Assembly: GCA_019426215.1 (NCBI GenBank)
Contig: CM033393.1
Location: 29,018,591 to 29,082,590 of the forward strand
Length of the DNA stretch: 64,000 bases
DNA from: Buddleja alternifolia
Lineage: Eukaryota; Streptophyta; Magnoliopsida; Lamiales; Scrophulariaceae
Direction of reading: 5' to 3'
Positions 34,263 through 46,356 of the stretch are shown in pieces. Numbering within the stretch: position 1 is the stretch's first letter; the number at the start of each line of letters is the position of its first letter. A program made the translations under genes and the position numbers. The notes beneath the pieces were generated by a model. It had not been told where the DNA came from. It did not search any database and saw only the letters and a program-made list of their open reading frames with translations.

Positions 34263-36190
34263 TTCTCCAATGGTGTTTTTCCATCAATAGCAGTAGATGG
34301 TAGACGATTAACGAGATGGCACGCATATGTCACAGCCTCAGCCCAAAATTCTTTACCCAACCCAGCATTGGATAACAAACACCGAACTTTCTCCAGCAAA
34401 GTCCGGTTCATGCATTCTGCCACTCCGTTCTGTTGTGGTGTATGTCTGACAGTGAAGTGTCTGACAATGCCTTCATCCTCACAAAATTTCTGAAATGGAC
34501 CACTCCTAAATTCTCCACCATTGTCTGTACGGAGACATTTAACCTTTTTATCAGTCTGAGTTTCCACCATCTTTTTCCATTTGAGGAATACCTCAAACAC
34601 TTCATCCTTTGTCTTCATCGTATACACCCAAACTCTCCGGGAAAAATCATCAACAAAGGTTACAAAATAGTGTTTCCCTCTCAAAGAACTCATTTTTGAG
34701 GGACCCCATACATCCGAATGAACATAATCCAAAATACCATCAGTATTATGGATTGCTGTTCCAAATTTAATCCTTGTCTGTTTCCCACGAACACAATGTT
34801 CACAAAACTCCAATTTGGAGTATTTCACTCCTTTCAACAATCCTTGATTTATGGGGAGATTCAAGGATTTTCCACCTGCATGTCCCAAGCGCATATGCCA
34901 TAGCCTAACTGCTTCTGAATTCCGATCATCAACAGTAACTGCTGCTACTGCACCCACAACTGTACCACCTATGTAGTGATACGTATTGTTGTTCTTCTGA
35001 ATTCCCTTCATTACCACGAGTGCACCAGAGATGATCTTCATCACCCCATCCTTAGCTCTTACTTCAAAACCTTTTGATTCTAAAGTTCCAACGGAAATAA
35101 GGTTTTTCCTCACTTCTGGTGCATACCGAACACCCTTTAGGGTTATGATTGATCCATCGTGATTCTTCAAGCGAACTGAACCAAGCCCAAGTGTGGTAAG
35201 AGGAGCTTCATTTGCTGTGAAGACAACGTCATTTTGCTCTTTGAAATCAAATAACCAATCCAAATGTGGTGTCATATGATGACTACATGCTGAATCCAGC
35301 ATCCATACTTCAGAAGCACCGCTGGATGATGTCACCAATGAGAAGTCCAATTCGGCATCATCACACGCGGTTACATTTGACTCGGCCATGGCCTTAGAAT
35401 TGTCCTTAGTTGTCAGCTTTGGGCAATCTCTCTTCCAGTGTCCCGTTTCTCGACAATAGGCACACTCGTCTTTGCTTAGTTTATGCCTGGACTTGGATCT
35501 CCCTTTCTTTCCTTTGTTTTTGTTTTGTGAACGACCTCTGACGAACAAAACTTCTGCATCTCCGCCTGAACTAACTTGCTTGTCCTTCTTTCTCAATTCA
35601 TAATTGTATAGGGCAGCACAAACTTCGCTAAGAGATACAGCAGCCTTCCCGTGAAGTAGAGTTGTTTCAAGAAACTCAAACTCCTCAGGAAGGGATCCCA
35701 ACAACATCAGAGCCAAATCCTCGTCTTTAAAAGTCTCATCCAAATTTATCAAATCGGTCACCAGTTGATTAAAACTGGTAATGTGACTATTCATAGTGGA
35801 ACCCGGAACAAATGTGAAGCGAAAGATCCGCTTCTTTAAATGGAGCTTATTCTGACAGCTTTTCTTCAGAAATTTCTCCTCCAGTGCCATCCACAATTTA
35901 TATGCAGAGTTTTCTTTTGAAAACGCATATCTCTGCTCTCTGGATAGACACGAACGAATTGTTCCACATGCCAACCAATTCATCATACTCCAATCTTTTT
36001 CCTCTATATCATTTGGTTTCTTTTCTTCAATAGCTAAGTATAGACCTTGTTGAAAGAGTGCGTCTACAACTTCGCTTTGCCACATACCAAAATGGCCTGT
36101 GCCATCAAAAGACTCCACTGCCAATCGTGTATTCGCCACAGTGGTTCTCGCCCAAATGGACGACGACGATGCTTTTGAGGTAACTTCCAT
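34257..36190 (-). pseudogene. Copia gag, protease and integrase (first part of the polyprotein)
   Basis: The frame begins with MEVTSKASSSSIW at 36190, about 230 bases after the primer-binding site. Gag covers residues 1-235 (FDGTGHFGMWQSEVVDALF, LALMLLGSLPEEFEFLETTL). A zinc knuckle CAYCRETGHWKRDC (C-X2-C-X4-H-X4-C) is next, then protease with WMLDSACSHHMT. Integrase has GHAGG, C-X2-C (FCEHCVRG) and the catalytic pattern HSDVWGPS, RTDNGGEF and GVAECMNRTLLEKVR. The frame drifts into non-homologous residues after PLEKWFGKPA near 34257, where the frameshift lies. One base change separates this copy from a single long polyprotein. Confidence 0.88.
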
Positions 36191-36263
36191 TTTTGGTTAC
36201 AAATTATTCTTCAATAGCCTTCCAAATGCGAAAGCCAAATAGCCAGGGAAAATTTTTCTGATG

Positions 36264-36450
36264 TGGAAGATCAGATTAAACTGCGACCACAGAGCATACT
36301 CAGAATACCCCGAGCTCTGATACCACTTGTTGTGGAACTCAGAGTCATATTCCACCATGGAAGATCAGATTAAACTGCGACCACAGAGCATACTCAGAAT
36401 ACCCGAGCTCTGATACCACTTGTTGTGGAACTCAGAGTCATATTCCACCA
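36264..36450 (-). repeat. Tandem duplication of primer-binding site plus LTR end
   Basis: 36264-36357 and 36358-36450 are near-identical (94 and 93 bases). Each holds the leader, the primer-binding site (CTCTGATACCA on the plus strand) and the first 30 bases of the LTR. The element therefore has two primer-binding sites next to two LTR-end copies. Confidence 0.9.
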
Positions 36451-36904
36451 AATATAGAAATAGCAAGAGAAATATTGTACTAGAAAACCATACTAGATTT
36501 AATTCCCAGGAAAGATTGGAGGCGTCACAACGGTCGCACTTAAAACCCAACCTCCTCGACAGAATTAACTAGATGAATTTAATAGCACAATATAACACTA
36601 CAACTATAACTAACAATGACTACTTGAAGAATAGCACAAAATAAAGAACACCAAAATATAACGAGGTTCGGCTAATTTAGCCTACGTCCTCGGACCCCAC
36701 CAAAATATTTCACTAAAAGGACTAAAGTGAAACTATTACAAACTATAGAGGAAGATCGAACAAATTGCTCAAAGATAGACGCAAATGTTGGGATATTTAA
36801 AAGGTGAAGAGATAGCCTTTATTTATACAACAAAGGAACCTTCCACTTCAAATGTTTTCCTATGTGGGACTTTTACTCTTCTTTTGAAAGAGCCATTTTC
36901 AACA
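36421..36904 (-). repeat. 5' LTR of the Tork-type element
   Basis: 484 bases, TGTTGTGG to TTTTCAACA on the plus strand, matching 31687-32170. Confidence 0.92.
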
Positions 36905-36909
36905 GGTGG

Positions 36910-38836
36910 TGCGTACGATTTTTGTTGAAGGAAACAGAAGGGCAGATTACGGTATGGTTTCTTCATCTTAATAATTTTAAAGTTCCAATTAAGTATAATT
37001 TATCTTTTAGATCTTGATATGTAGTTGTATGTATTTTGACTGTAAGTAAAGATGTGCTGAGTATAAATGTGTAGAATATTGGGAATATCTAAAATTATAT
37101 TTATGAGATGATATCTTAATTTCCATTCCAGAAAATGTGTTGAAGTGCAAATATGTTGATGCATGCTTTTTTTTTTAATCTTTCCTAATCTATTGTCTTT
37201 TGCACTAAGAATGGACAACGAAGTTTATACAAATTAGCACTTAACAGACTTTGGATGTAAATATATTCATACCATGAAGTTATTATGGATCATTTTAATT
37301 GCACACAAAACAAATGTGTCTTTGTCTCTTGTAATCTATGATTTATAAGCTGATAAATGGGTGCTTAAAATTGATTATGGTATATTTTAGTGAAAATAAT
37401 TTTTTATTAATTATTAATATTTTTAATCACTTTTTTTTCAAACAATTATTTTCAATTTTTTTTTCACTATTCACTTGTATTTGCAAATAATACCTCTGAT
37501 TTTGCAAACACTATCACCCCGAGTTTTGTTGGTTCATATATCCCTTTTGTTAAAGAAAAAGAGGGCTTTTACTTTTACAGTTGATGTTTTCACTTCCACC
37601 GTCGCTGTTTTTACTTTCACCGCTGCGAGTCTAGCCAGGCCACCGCCGCCACCACCACCGTTTTCCTCCACCGCCACCTTCCCAACGCGCCCCAACCACC
37701 CCTTTTACTCAACCCTCCCCCTCCACCACAACTCCCATGCATCGGCCCCCCGCTCCGCCCAGGCCACCTCCTTCCGTTTACCATTCCTTATGTAAAGTTA
37801 TCAAACAGCCTATTCGGTGCCTTCCCCCGCCTTCGCCGGAGGAAAATAGTAAAAATCATTTACTCTATATTCTTGTTTTATATTTGGTAGCAGATAAAAT
37901 GAACTTGACATTGATGATATTTGGTGATCTTTTACGGTATTTGGTGATCTGGGTCGATTTGTTTGGGTTAGGGTTTTTGTACGGATTATAGTTAGTTTCA
38001 GCTTTTAATTTTTGTATGGTTTTATATAAATAGTTGGCGAATCCTTGATTTTCATCTAAGTTTTTTTTGATGCATATTTTCATCGGGTCAAATCGTTACT
38101 GCTCTACAGTCTACACATATATAAGTGATTTTGACACTTCATGCATGTGTTAAATTTTTAAAGTACAATATCATAAGAATTTGTCGGAATTTGCCACCAA
38201 AATTTGGCCAACAGGCTTTAATGACAAAATTAAAATTCTTAAGGGGGTTTTTGACAATTCATTGAATCCTACTTATGATTTTGCAATTCTCCCACTTCCA
38301 AGACACCATAACCTGCATGCATACTGCACAGCCTGTTCACTTGTCACTTTTTTACCCCTCCCCCTGTATTTGCTACGTTGGAGCATCATCTTCTCTTGCC
38401 CGTCATTTTTGGCTGTGTCAAACGAGAAAGGTCTATTGAACTTCCTTTTTGATAGCTTCATTTTTCTACTTTGTCATTTTTTTGCCGCGTGAAAGTGAGA
38501 GATGATTTCACCTCTTTTTTAAAGCCCATAAATATTTAAATCATTTTTTTCTTGCTTCTTTGCGAAATTTGAAATATGATCTCGCTCTAACAAGTTGGGC
38601 CCATCACATACATCATTACCAGCAGAAGATAGTGTTCCTTTCAGCAGTTTTATATAATAACATTCAGTTTTCATCATTGTTTGACTATTTTTTGTCCAAA
38701 CTATTTTTTGGTCTCGAATATTTTGGTACGTATCTTTGTCAGGCTGCACAAGCCTTTACTTATAGTTTATTTGCATTTAGTATGATTTATTTATAAACTT
38801 CATCATATAACTTGATTTTTGTGTATTTTCAATCAG
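36910..38836. other. Region upstream of the kinase-like gene; no supported gene
   Basis: AT-rich sequence with one C-rich patch at 37630-37790 (CCGCCGCCACCACCACCG). The frame through this patch is proline-rich and low in complexity. A 5' exon or promoter of the following gene could lie here, but I cannot place an ATG or TATA box with confidence. Confidence 0.4.
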
Positions 38837-41106
38837 GAATCGAGGATGGAGAACAAGTTACATTTGTAACTAAGGTAGAAGAGCTCATTTCTTCATGCCC
38901 ATTTACCTGTACAGCCTATGTCTATCTAAAGATTAATGGTGTGAATGTCAAGGTTAGAAAAGCGACGATCGAAGAAATAGGTAAGTTACCAGAACGATGT
39001 CTTTTCGCTTTACTCTGTGTTTTCATTTGACTAGTTAATTTTTAGTTTTATTTAGATAACAATGTTTGACTAGTACCCTAATTTTATGCTTTATTCAGAT
39101 AAAGCTCCATTCTTGACATGGGGTGATAAGAAGTGCAAGGAGGATGACATACAGAAACTGTTCATGAACATGAATGAGCCTTTCTTGAATCTAAGTACTT
39201 TTAAAGATTTTGACACCATCGATGAAGGAGACAGTGATGATGGTAAAAGGAAAATTTTGCAATATCTGTTGCCTCTGAGGACATGTATTTTTTATGAACA
39301 CTACAAGATGCATGATCCTTCCAAGTACGCCGAATTATGTCACAAGTTAGACATATCCGAAGAAAACAAAGATCATGAAGAAAAAAAAAATATTCTTTGT
39401 TTACTTTGTTCAATAGAATATAATCTCTTTTTACCTTTTAGTCACTTTCACTTTTTATCTTACTCTTTTTTTTGTAAATTTTATAGCTGAGGGATGCCGT
39501 ATCTTCGTCCTTTAGATCATTGTCTAGGATCTTAGAAGACAATGACTATCTGTGGGAAAGTGGGTGAGTATTGCTGTAGATGTAGTTTCATGTTGTTATT
39601 AATAAAGTTGTTACATTAATTTGATTTTCTCTTTCTATTCAATTAGGAGACTTGAAGACAAAAATGTTGTAAATGTGGTGTTTCTATGCGCCACTGCATT
39701 AGTTTTCGAGGAGCGGGTAAGTGTAAGGACAAATGATAGTTATATTATTTGAATTTGTTTGATAAATAACTTGTCTTTCATTTAGTTCGGTTGGTTAATA
39801 GCCCTACTTGATCATTTTAGTAAAACTCTTCTTGACTTGTTTACATTTTTAATATCATTGACATGTGTAGGCAGGCAGGTTGGTCTCGCTTTTATACTTA
39901 TTGGAATTTGTATATATAGTACGTATATGTTATTGTAATGCTTATTATTGTCAATCATTTGGTTTTACCTTTTAGGTATATCTAGTAGTTCACCACAAGA
40001 AAACTAGAAGCAAAACCGTAAATGGTTAGTTTTATGTTGGGAATGAATTCAATATAGGGCACTGGTGAAAGACTAATTTGTTGAATTTGCTATGTGGGCG
40101 TAGTGTATGTGATGGAGTTTTATGTCGGTCGTGAGATGGAATTTGGGAAAATAAGGTTTAGAAATGATATGTTTATGATATGGGTAAAAGAAGGTTATAG
40201 CACCTATAATTTATCTCAAGCACATGATTAAAATAGATATAGATGATCTTTCTTTATGTATTCTTCTTTATATGCAATTATTTTTTAATATGTGTGATAT
40301 ATAGTGGTATTTTTCATATTTTGATAGTCAATCGTAATAAATCATAATGACTTATAATTTAAGCATGTGCTTATTATTTGTTCTCATATAGCAAGGGCAC
40401 ACGTGGAGTTTGACAATAAAATAATATTATGATTTAGGAATTATTAATATGTGTTTTACCTCGTGTTAACAGGAACAATCGATGTTCTACCAAGAACTTT
40501 TGAGGTACACCAACCTCTTCGCAATAGTTGAAAAGTTTGTCGACTACCACATTAGAGAACAACCAGGTAACTTACTTGGTGCAGTGCACCAGACATTCTT
40601 CATTATTGTTATTTCTTCATTGTATGTTCTTTTCTCTAATGTTTTTCTTGTCCTTTTGATTTCTTTTTCAGCCATAATTGATTTTTCTGATGTGGACGTA
40701 CTACAGTTTCAACATTTTCTGCAAGATCGTCACGTATTGGGCACGCCATTGACATCATCTGTTTACTTATGTGAGTTTGATAATGACACTCCTTTGAGAT
40801 TGCCCGAAGGTAGTTACGCGGTGAAGATGTTTCATCTAAGCGATGAGGAGAAGGAGAAAGGATCTCCTAACCAATGCTTTTGTGTAAGATCTAAATTGTA
40901 CATTCAGGTCTTGGATTATCTTGGATTACAGTTATTTTGATGCTAATTTTTTTTTTTTAATCTGTTGAAGATGAGTGAGTTGGCTTATTATCGTATCTTT
41001 CGACATGAGAACTTTGCTCAAATGATTGGATATTGCCTAAGGCCGGACATGAACTTTATTGTTTTGAAGTAATATGAGGACGGAGACTTGTCAAGAAGAC
41101 TTTCAG
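38837..41106 (+). pseudogene. Kinase-like gene, N-terminal exons and N-lobe
   Basis: Exons with consistent splice sites and phase: A 38837-38980, B from 39099 (donor unclear), C 39487-39563, D 39647-39716, E 40474-40567, F 40672-40883, G 40971-41106. The protein has an unrecognised N-terminal part (EDGEQVTFVTKVEELISSC; KAPFLTWGDKKC; LRYTNLFAIVEKFVDYHIRE). A kinase-like N-lobe follows: VLGTPLTSSVYLCEF (loop without the usual three glycines), GSYAVKMFHL (the VAIK-type lysine), and RHENFAQMIGYCLRPDMNFI. An in-frame TAA at 41070-41072 falls at the hinge, before YEDGDLSRRLS. The first coding exon was not found. The likely partner half is at 45595-46034. It could be a pseudokinase or a decayed receptor-like kinase. 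Confidence 0.6.
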
Positions 41107-42237
41107 GTAATTCAATATTATACTACTGAAAATCTGCTTTTGCTAAAGAGTGAAGATAGGCGAATCTTGCATTCTGAACTTAGACAAGAATAATAATACA
41201 ACTCTCTCTTTTCATATCTATGTCTATCTATACTAAAAAAATGTGGATAAGTTAGGTGTTTCTTTCGGTTGTAAAATGGCTTTTCTAGCCTTATTATTAA
41301 TTACAATTACAATTACAATTAAAAATAAATATTATTTACTATATATTGAATTCTTCATTTCCATACACAATTAATGGTGATGGATCATGTCACCCCCATT
41401 TTCCTACAAATTAATGATTAATAATAGCCCTTAATAATTCATGATGCACTTCAATGAACATTTGCATCTTTCAACTTCCCAAACCTTTTTGCCTTCTTGC
41501 ATTCTCCGTAATATCCTTCATTATATATAAACCAAAAATTGTATCTTTCAACTTCCCAAAACTTTCAATATTTTTAAGCTCTTTGCATCTTTCCTCAATA
41601 GATAACAGAGGTCAACCCACTGAATTCTGAATCCATTGTATTTAAGTGTTTGGTTGAATAATCTTATTGAGAGAAAGCAAAACCTAAATTATCTTTCTAA
41701 AGGTCTAGAAAAGTCATACAGTTGGAGGAGAGTCCATGGACAGCTACCAACAACCTATATAGTCTCTTCATTCGAGAGAATAAATCCAGCTATCTAGCAA
41801 ATTATATTTCATGTGCAATGAGATAATTAGTAAAGAATCAACAAAAAGAAGAGATAATAAGTAAAGATTATGTTATTGTAAAAGAAACTGGTGCGTTGGG
41901 TATTGTTCTTAATTGTAAAAATATAATATTTTATGTATAGTCCCGAAAAATAGGAAATATTCACACACAAACATACACACATATATATATATACAGGTAT
42001 TATATTCTCATTTCCGAAAGAATAAGGAGAATGGGGTTGATACACACATAATTAATGTTTGGATGACATCTGAGCATAATACGTTCATAAATTTTCTTTC
42101 TCAAATCCAAAAATAAATACCAAATATTAAGGATTTAAATTTCTCAAACTTGAATAATTAATGTGAACTGAGGACAATATGCTAGGAGTAGATGTCAATG
42201 CTCAAGATTACTCAATATACGTTTCATCCTATGGATA
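41107..42237. other. Non-coding stretch, AT-rich, with simple repeats
   Basis: Lies in the large gap of the kinase-like gene. TCTATACTAAAAAAATGTGG at 41227 resembles a Helitron 5' end, without a matching 3' end found. A CA/TA-rich simple repeat lies near 41960-41995. I see no exon with kinase catalytic-loop motifs. Confidence 0.4.
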
Positions 42238-42307
42238 ATTGTGGTTGTGTCGGAATTTAAAGTCCTTTATACTACAAGAAAACATTGTGGTTGTGTCGGA
42301 ATTTAAA
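42238..42307. repeat. 45-bp direct repeat around a CACTA-like end
   Basis: ATTGTGGTTGTGTCGGAATT begins at 42238 and again at 42283, with the same AAAG continuation. Between them lies ACTACAAGAAAAC, a CACTA-type terminal motif missing its first base. Confidence 0.75.
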
Positions 42308-42780
42308 GCATCGAGGAGATTACCTAGCTAAATGTCGTTTTTCGATGCTAATTTGTGTTAGCAACGCAGCCAGCATCGAAATGGTCGGCGTAGCTATATC
42401 GCTCGCCCCTAATTTGGACTCGTTGCTGATTTACGTTGCTGTGTCAGCATCGAAATGCACCAACGCGTGATTACGTTGCTGATCAGCTGCGAAATTATTT
42501 CCATGATGATATCAGCTAGGACGTTTTTCGATGCTAATATAATATCGAATTTCACCTGTGAAACTATTACGTTGCAAAATTCGATGCTAAAATATTACGA
42601 AATATTTAAATAATATTATTTAGTTAGGAATATTTTCGCTGCTAAATTTGATTTTTTTTTATTCGCAGCTAAATTTTATATTGCTAATTTCGTTGCTACA
42701 CTACAAGAAAACAGGGCTTCAGCCACTGAAAAATTTGATTATTTTTATTCGTAGCTAAACTTCTGTCTTTGAATCCGTCT
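42270..42780 (+). mobile_element. CACTA (En/Spm) transposon ends with subterminal repeats
   Basis: CACTACAAGAAAACAGGGC at about 42700 is a canonical CACTA terminus; a near copy lies at 42271. Between and after them are many copies of short motifs in both orientations (CAGCATCGAAATG, TTTTTCGATGCTAAT, CGCAGCTAAATT), typical of CACTA subterminal regions. I did not find the opposite-orientation end, so only partial elements are supported. Confidence 0.6.
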
Positions 42781-43480
42781 CTAAATCCCTCAATATTTTT
42801 CATATTTCATTTATTAATTTTATTAATCTTGATTCATTACAAATAATTACAATACAATCAAATTAACATCGAATTCTAAATTAATTCCAATCAATGCACT
42901 TAATATGATCATCACCGAATATCAAAAATCAAACATCTATTTAAAAATCTATGAAACCAATTAATTTAAATCAACAAAAACATTCATTTTCGAAACAAAT
43001 ACCTTACAATTTATGTACCTTTATTATTTAAAATACTATGTCCAAATTGAAGATTCAACTATAGTTCCATTTACAACTATTTCAAGAATATGATCATCCC
43101 TTCAAGATCTTCCAACTTCATCAGTAACCTGAAATGGAAAAAAGAGTAAATCTCAACTGTATATACTACAAAAAAATGCAAACCCATACGTAAGAACGTC
43201 CAATTGTTAACACCAAATCTGCAACATGCTCCAATACTTTCAGAAATAAAACTTAGATGGGATCCCTTGATTTGAACTAAGCTTAAAATTGCCATTAAAC
43301 AAAAGATGTTAACGCACCAGAGTCATGAACAAGAGTTAGCATACCTCAAAATTTGCAGCACTAAAGACTTGTGAGAAACCAGGGACGTGCTCCACTGAGT
43401 TATGATTATCGGAAGGAGCTACATTGTCCTGAAATTCAATAATAACATTCAAATGAATTATAATTTCAAAGGGAAATCAT

Positions 43481-43511
<31 letters not shown>

Positions 43512-45594
43512 GCACGAATAGATAATAACATTTAGGATTTTCTTGAACTTGCTGCAAGGGAAAGATAAAGATAGGAGAGCTAGCAGTATCATCAAGACAC
43601 AAGTTGTGTTGCTTACGAACCCTTATCTCGTCTTTTTCTCTTTCTGCTTAACTTTTTATCTTCTGAAACTGAATATGCATACATCTTCTTTAGTTTCTTC
43701 ATATACATCTCAATCTGTATATGAAAAAATGATCTAAGTCCTACAAGCGATGACTTTATATAGATATAGAAACATTTCATAATTCCCAATAGTAAACCAA
43801 GCTCTATAGGCAAAATAACATCGAATTCTATTAGTTTCTTCTTCATTAAGCCATGGCAAGTGGAGCTTCACCTATTATATATACAGAAAAGTAGATAACC
43901 AAAAGAATTTCCAATATAATTCATATTAATAACTATAACAAATGAATCAAGATTTTTATACCTGCTAGGAAGTTCTTAGCACAAACATTGGGCCAGCGAT
44001 TGGAATAAGAGATATGACATGGAAAATCAAAGAAGAGTGGCTAAAAGAGAAAGTTAAGCCAAGCATAGCAGTTGATGTTGTGAAAGTAGATTATGGGCTT
44101 CTCAGCTTACTCCCTAATCTTTCTAGCTCCTGCAAATAGTTTACCAATGTTTCAGTAAAAGATAAATTCTTTAACTTTGACTAATTTATCATATGATTAT
44201 TTCATCATGCTGATGCTGAAAAACAACTCACTTATTAAAATCAATAAGCATGTGATCAAAACGCACAAAAACACAATAGCACATAAGTTTACCTTCATGT
44301 AACTTGTCCGGTCAAATGAGACTCTAATGAAGAACACTAGTTCTTGTCATGTTTCCCACTTTAATCATAAATGACTATGCCTGGCTACTTATTTTGACAA
44401 AATCAAACAATTCAAACTAAATAAAAGTAACTAACTCTAGATTTCCAAATCAAATGTATACATTACAAAATGCATTAGATAATTTCTAATTCTTGGACCA
44501 TTTTGCTTTTATGCCATGTTCAAACACTACTACACGAGTATCATCAGCAGAACACCATATTTTTCAGCAAGACTAACAACATTTGCAAACAACAGAGTCA
44601 ACTATAGCATTACTTACAGTTTCCAATTCTTCATGATCATCTTACAATCACCCCCTATGTATTAAAAAATTCTTACGGTTTAACCACTAAAAACCTTACA
44701 ATTAGCCCCCTGTAGGGGGTGTTGGTAATTACACATCATAAGAGGGGGTATGGTTGTAACAAAAATATTTTTTCAGCTTCTTTTGGTTTTTTTAATGATT
44801 TAAGTAGATGGCAAAAATGTCATTTAGTACTATTTGACCATTTACCGAGAGTTTCCAGGGGGTAAATGTAATTTTCAACTATAGTGGGTTTGGTATTTGT
44901 AAATTCAATTATAAAAAGGTAAGTTTGTGTAATTACCTATTATAGTAGTGAGTGTTAGTGTAATTTTCCCAATATTGAATATTATATGGAGTATATAGTT
45001 TATATAGTTTCTTGTAATTCTTTTAACTCCTTTTCAATTTTAATAAGGTGCTTTATTGTTGAGTACTATATTGGTGCAAAGATGTACATGTTTACATGGT
45101 ATTTGTGTTTACATCTTTATCTTCGTACATGTCCGACATTAGATCTTGTTATGATGATATATTCTTTTTATTGGTCTGAATTCTCATCATGATCCATACA
45201 ATGCTAATTGCTGAATAGATACTCATAATTTGAGTAGATATATTATGTGTATGTGTGTGTGTGTATATAGATTAATTCTACATCCAACTTCCTTGTAATT
45301 TTTCAAAAGGTCTCTTTTTATTGAGTTATTTTTGCCAAGTGTTAATAAAGTATAAACTTATACTTCAACTAATTTTTATAAGGCAAAAAATACAAAGGTC
45401 ACCAATTAACAGATAAAGTTCTTACCCAAAAAATAAAAAATAATAAATTGAGTTGATAATTGAAACAACATTCTGTATTATATTTTAGTTTTTCCTTTGT
45501 GCATCATATATTTTTACGTCCAACCCACATACTTTCAACTAGTGTAATTTTTCTTTCTGAAAAGGATCCCTCATTTTTCCATTCATCTTTTCAG
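42781..45594. other. Stretch without a supported gene; simple repeats, possible minus-strand exons and a MITE-like block
   Basis: An AT microsatellite at about 43480-43502 runs into CA repeats, and a TG repeat lies at 45245-45265. On the minus strand, 43344-43431 is bounded by AG and GT and reads DNVAPSDNHNSVEHVPGFSQ, followed by FSAANFE. This could be an exon of a CACTA-internal or captured gene; its identity is unknown. About 44645-44970 has GGGGGT-rich ends and looks like a small DNA transposon, without a proven terminal repeat. I found no HRD or DFG kinase motif. Confidence 0.35.
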
Positions 45595-46034
45595 TGACAC
45601 ATCATAAGAGTGACATTTACAAATTCGGTCAATTGATGATCCATTTGATCTCAAATCAGCCGATTAGAAAGCCAGGAGGGAATGCACCAGTAGAAAATCT
45701 TGCACAAGTTATCTCGGATAGGCTTAAAGATGGGGAGATGTTGGAATTACTTCGCCCTCAGCTGTCGGAAATTTGTGGCTCCGTTGCATGTATAGTTCTC
45801 CATTTGGCAATACGTTGCCTTAATCCAAAGCTAGAAGATCGTCCAAGTGCTCGCATAATTGTTGACATGTTGCGTGCCTTGCAGGTAATTAGTTGTATTG
45901 AATAATTTTTGAACATATATTATGTTAAATGTTAAACAAGAGACAAAATAGATAAAACTAAATGAGAAATACGAAGTTCGTGAAGAACATAAATGCTTAT
46001 CTATTTTTAGGCTGAAAAGAGCTTAGATTATTAA
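45595..46034 (+). pseudogene. Kinase-like gene, C-lobe exon and last exon
   Basis: Exon H (45595-45884, after CTTTTCAG and before GTAATT) reads HHKSDIYKFGQLMIHLISNQ, GSVACIVLHLAIRCLN and LEDRPSARIIVDMLRALQ. This is the SDIYSFG..L.EL to RP pattern of subdomains IX-XI of plant Ser/Thr kinases. A last exon at 46011-46034 (AEKSLDY then TAA) follows an acceptor TTTTTAG in phase. An alternative last exon starts at 46357 (LPSHENVD, stop). Exon G (41106) ends one base into a codon and H starts with two bases, so G-H splicing is phase-compatible. That would skip the catalytic loop and activation segment. Expression of such a protein is unproven. Confidence 0.6.
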
Positions 46035-46356
46035 GAGAGATTTTGATACTTCCTTAAAGACAGTGATGCTCTGATCCTTTGCCATTTGGTGCAAAAAGAA
46101 GCCCAAGGGATGTATGTCTAAAGAATCTCTCTAGAAATAAGCACACTCAAAACCGAGAAACCATATATTAAGAAGAGTAGAAATCTTTTTTGAATCAAGA
46201 ACATCAACAAAGGAATATATATATTTAATGGATTATCTGCAAACTTATTTATCTTGATGATAGGAAGATGTAATGAAATTAGAAGTTTCACTTTTCCTTA
46301 TTTTGTCATTTTGATTGACTGATAATGATGTTAATGTATACCCTCTCATTTTGCAG

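Larger units (their letters stand above)
31687..36904 (-). mobile_element. Nearly intact Ty1/copia element, Tork/Tnt1-like
   Basis: A 5.2-kb element on the minus strand. LTRs of 484 bases each (3' LTR 31687-32170; 5' LTR 36421-36904) differ at about 17 positions by eye. Primer-binding site TGGTATCAGAGC (minus strand, 36407-36418) matches the initiator tRNA-Met type. A purine tract (AAGGTGGAGATT, minus) lies just before the 3' LTR. Flanks GATGG (31682-31686) and GGTGG (36905-36909) are a 5-bp duplication with one change. Gag-PR-INT and RT-RNase H are each open and separated by one frameshift. The domain order PR-INT-RT-RH is that of copia. Confidence 0.92.

Noticed and set aside
37475..37795. 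Proline-rich plus-strand frame
   Set aside because: Low-complexity CCG/CCA text, with no homologous motif, start context or splice support.
41060..41106. The TAA in the kinase-like gene read as a splice donor (GTAATA at 41069) that would remove the stop
   Set aside because: Residues after it (YEDGDLSRRLS) fit the kinase pattern too well to be intron, and a good donor follows at 41107. Kept only as an alternative.
44640..44975. A MITE with GGGGGT-rich ends
   Set aside because: Ends look partly inverted, but I could not define terminal repeats or a duplication, so it is mentioned only within the regional entry.
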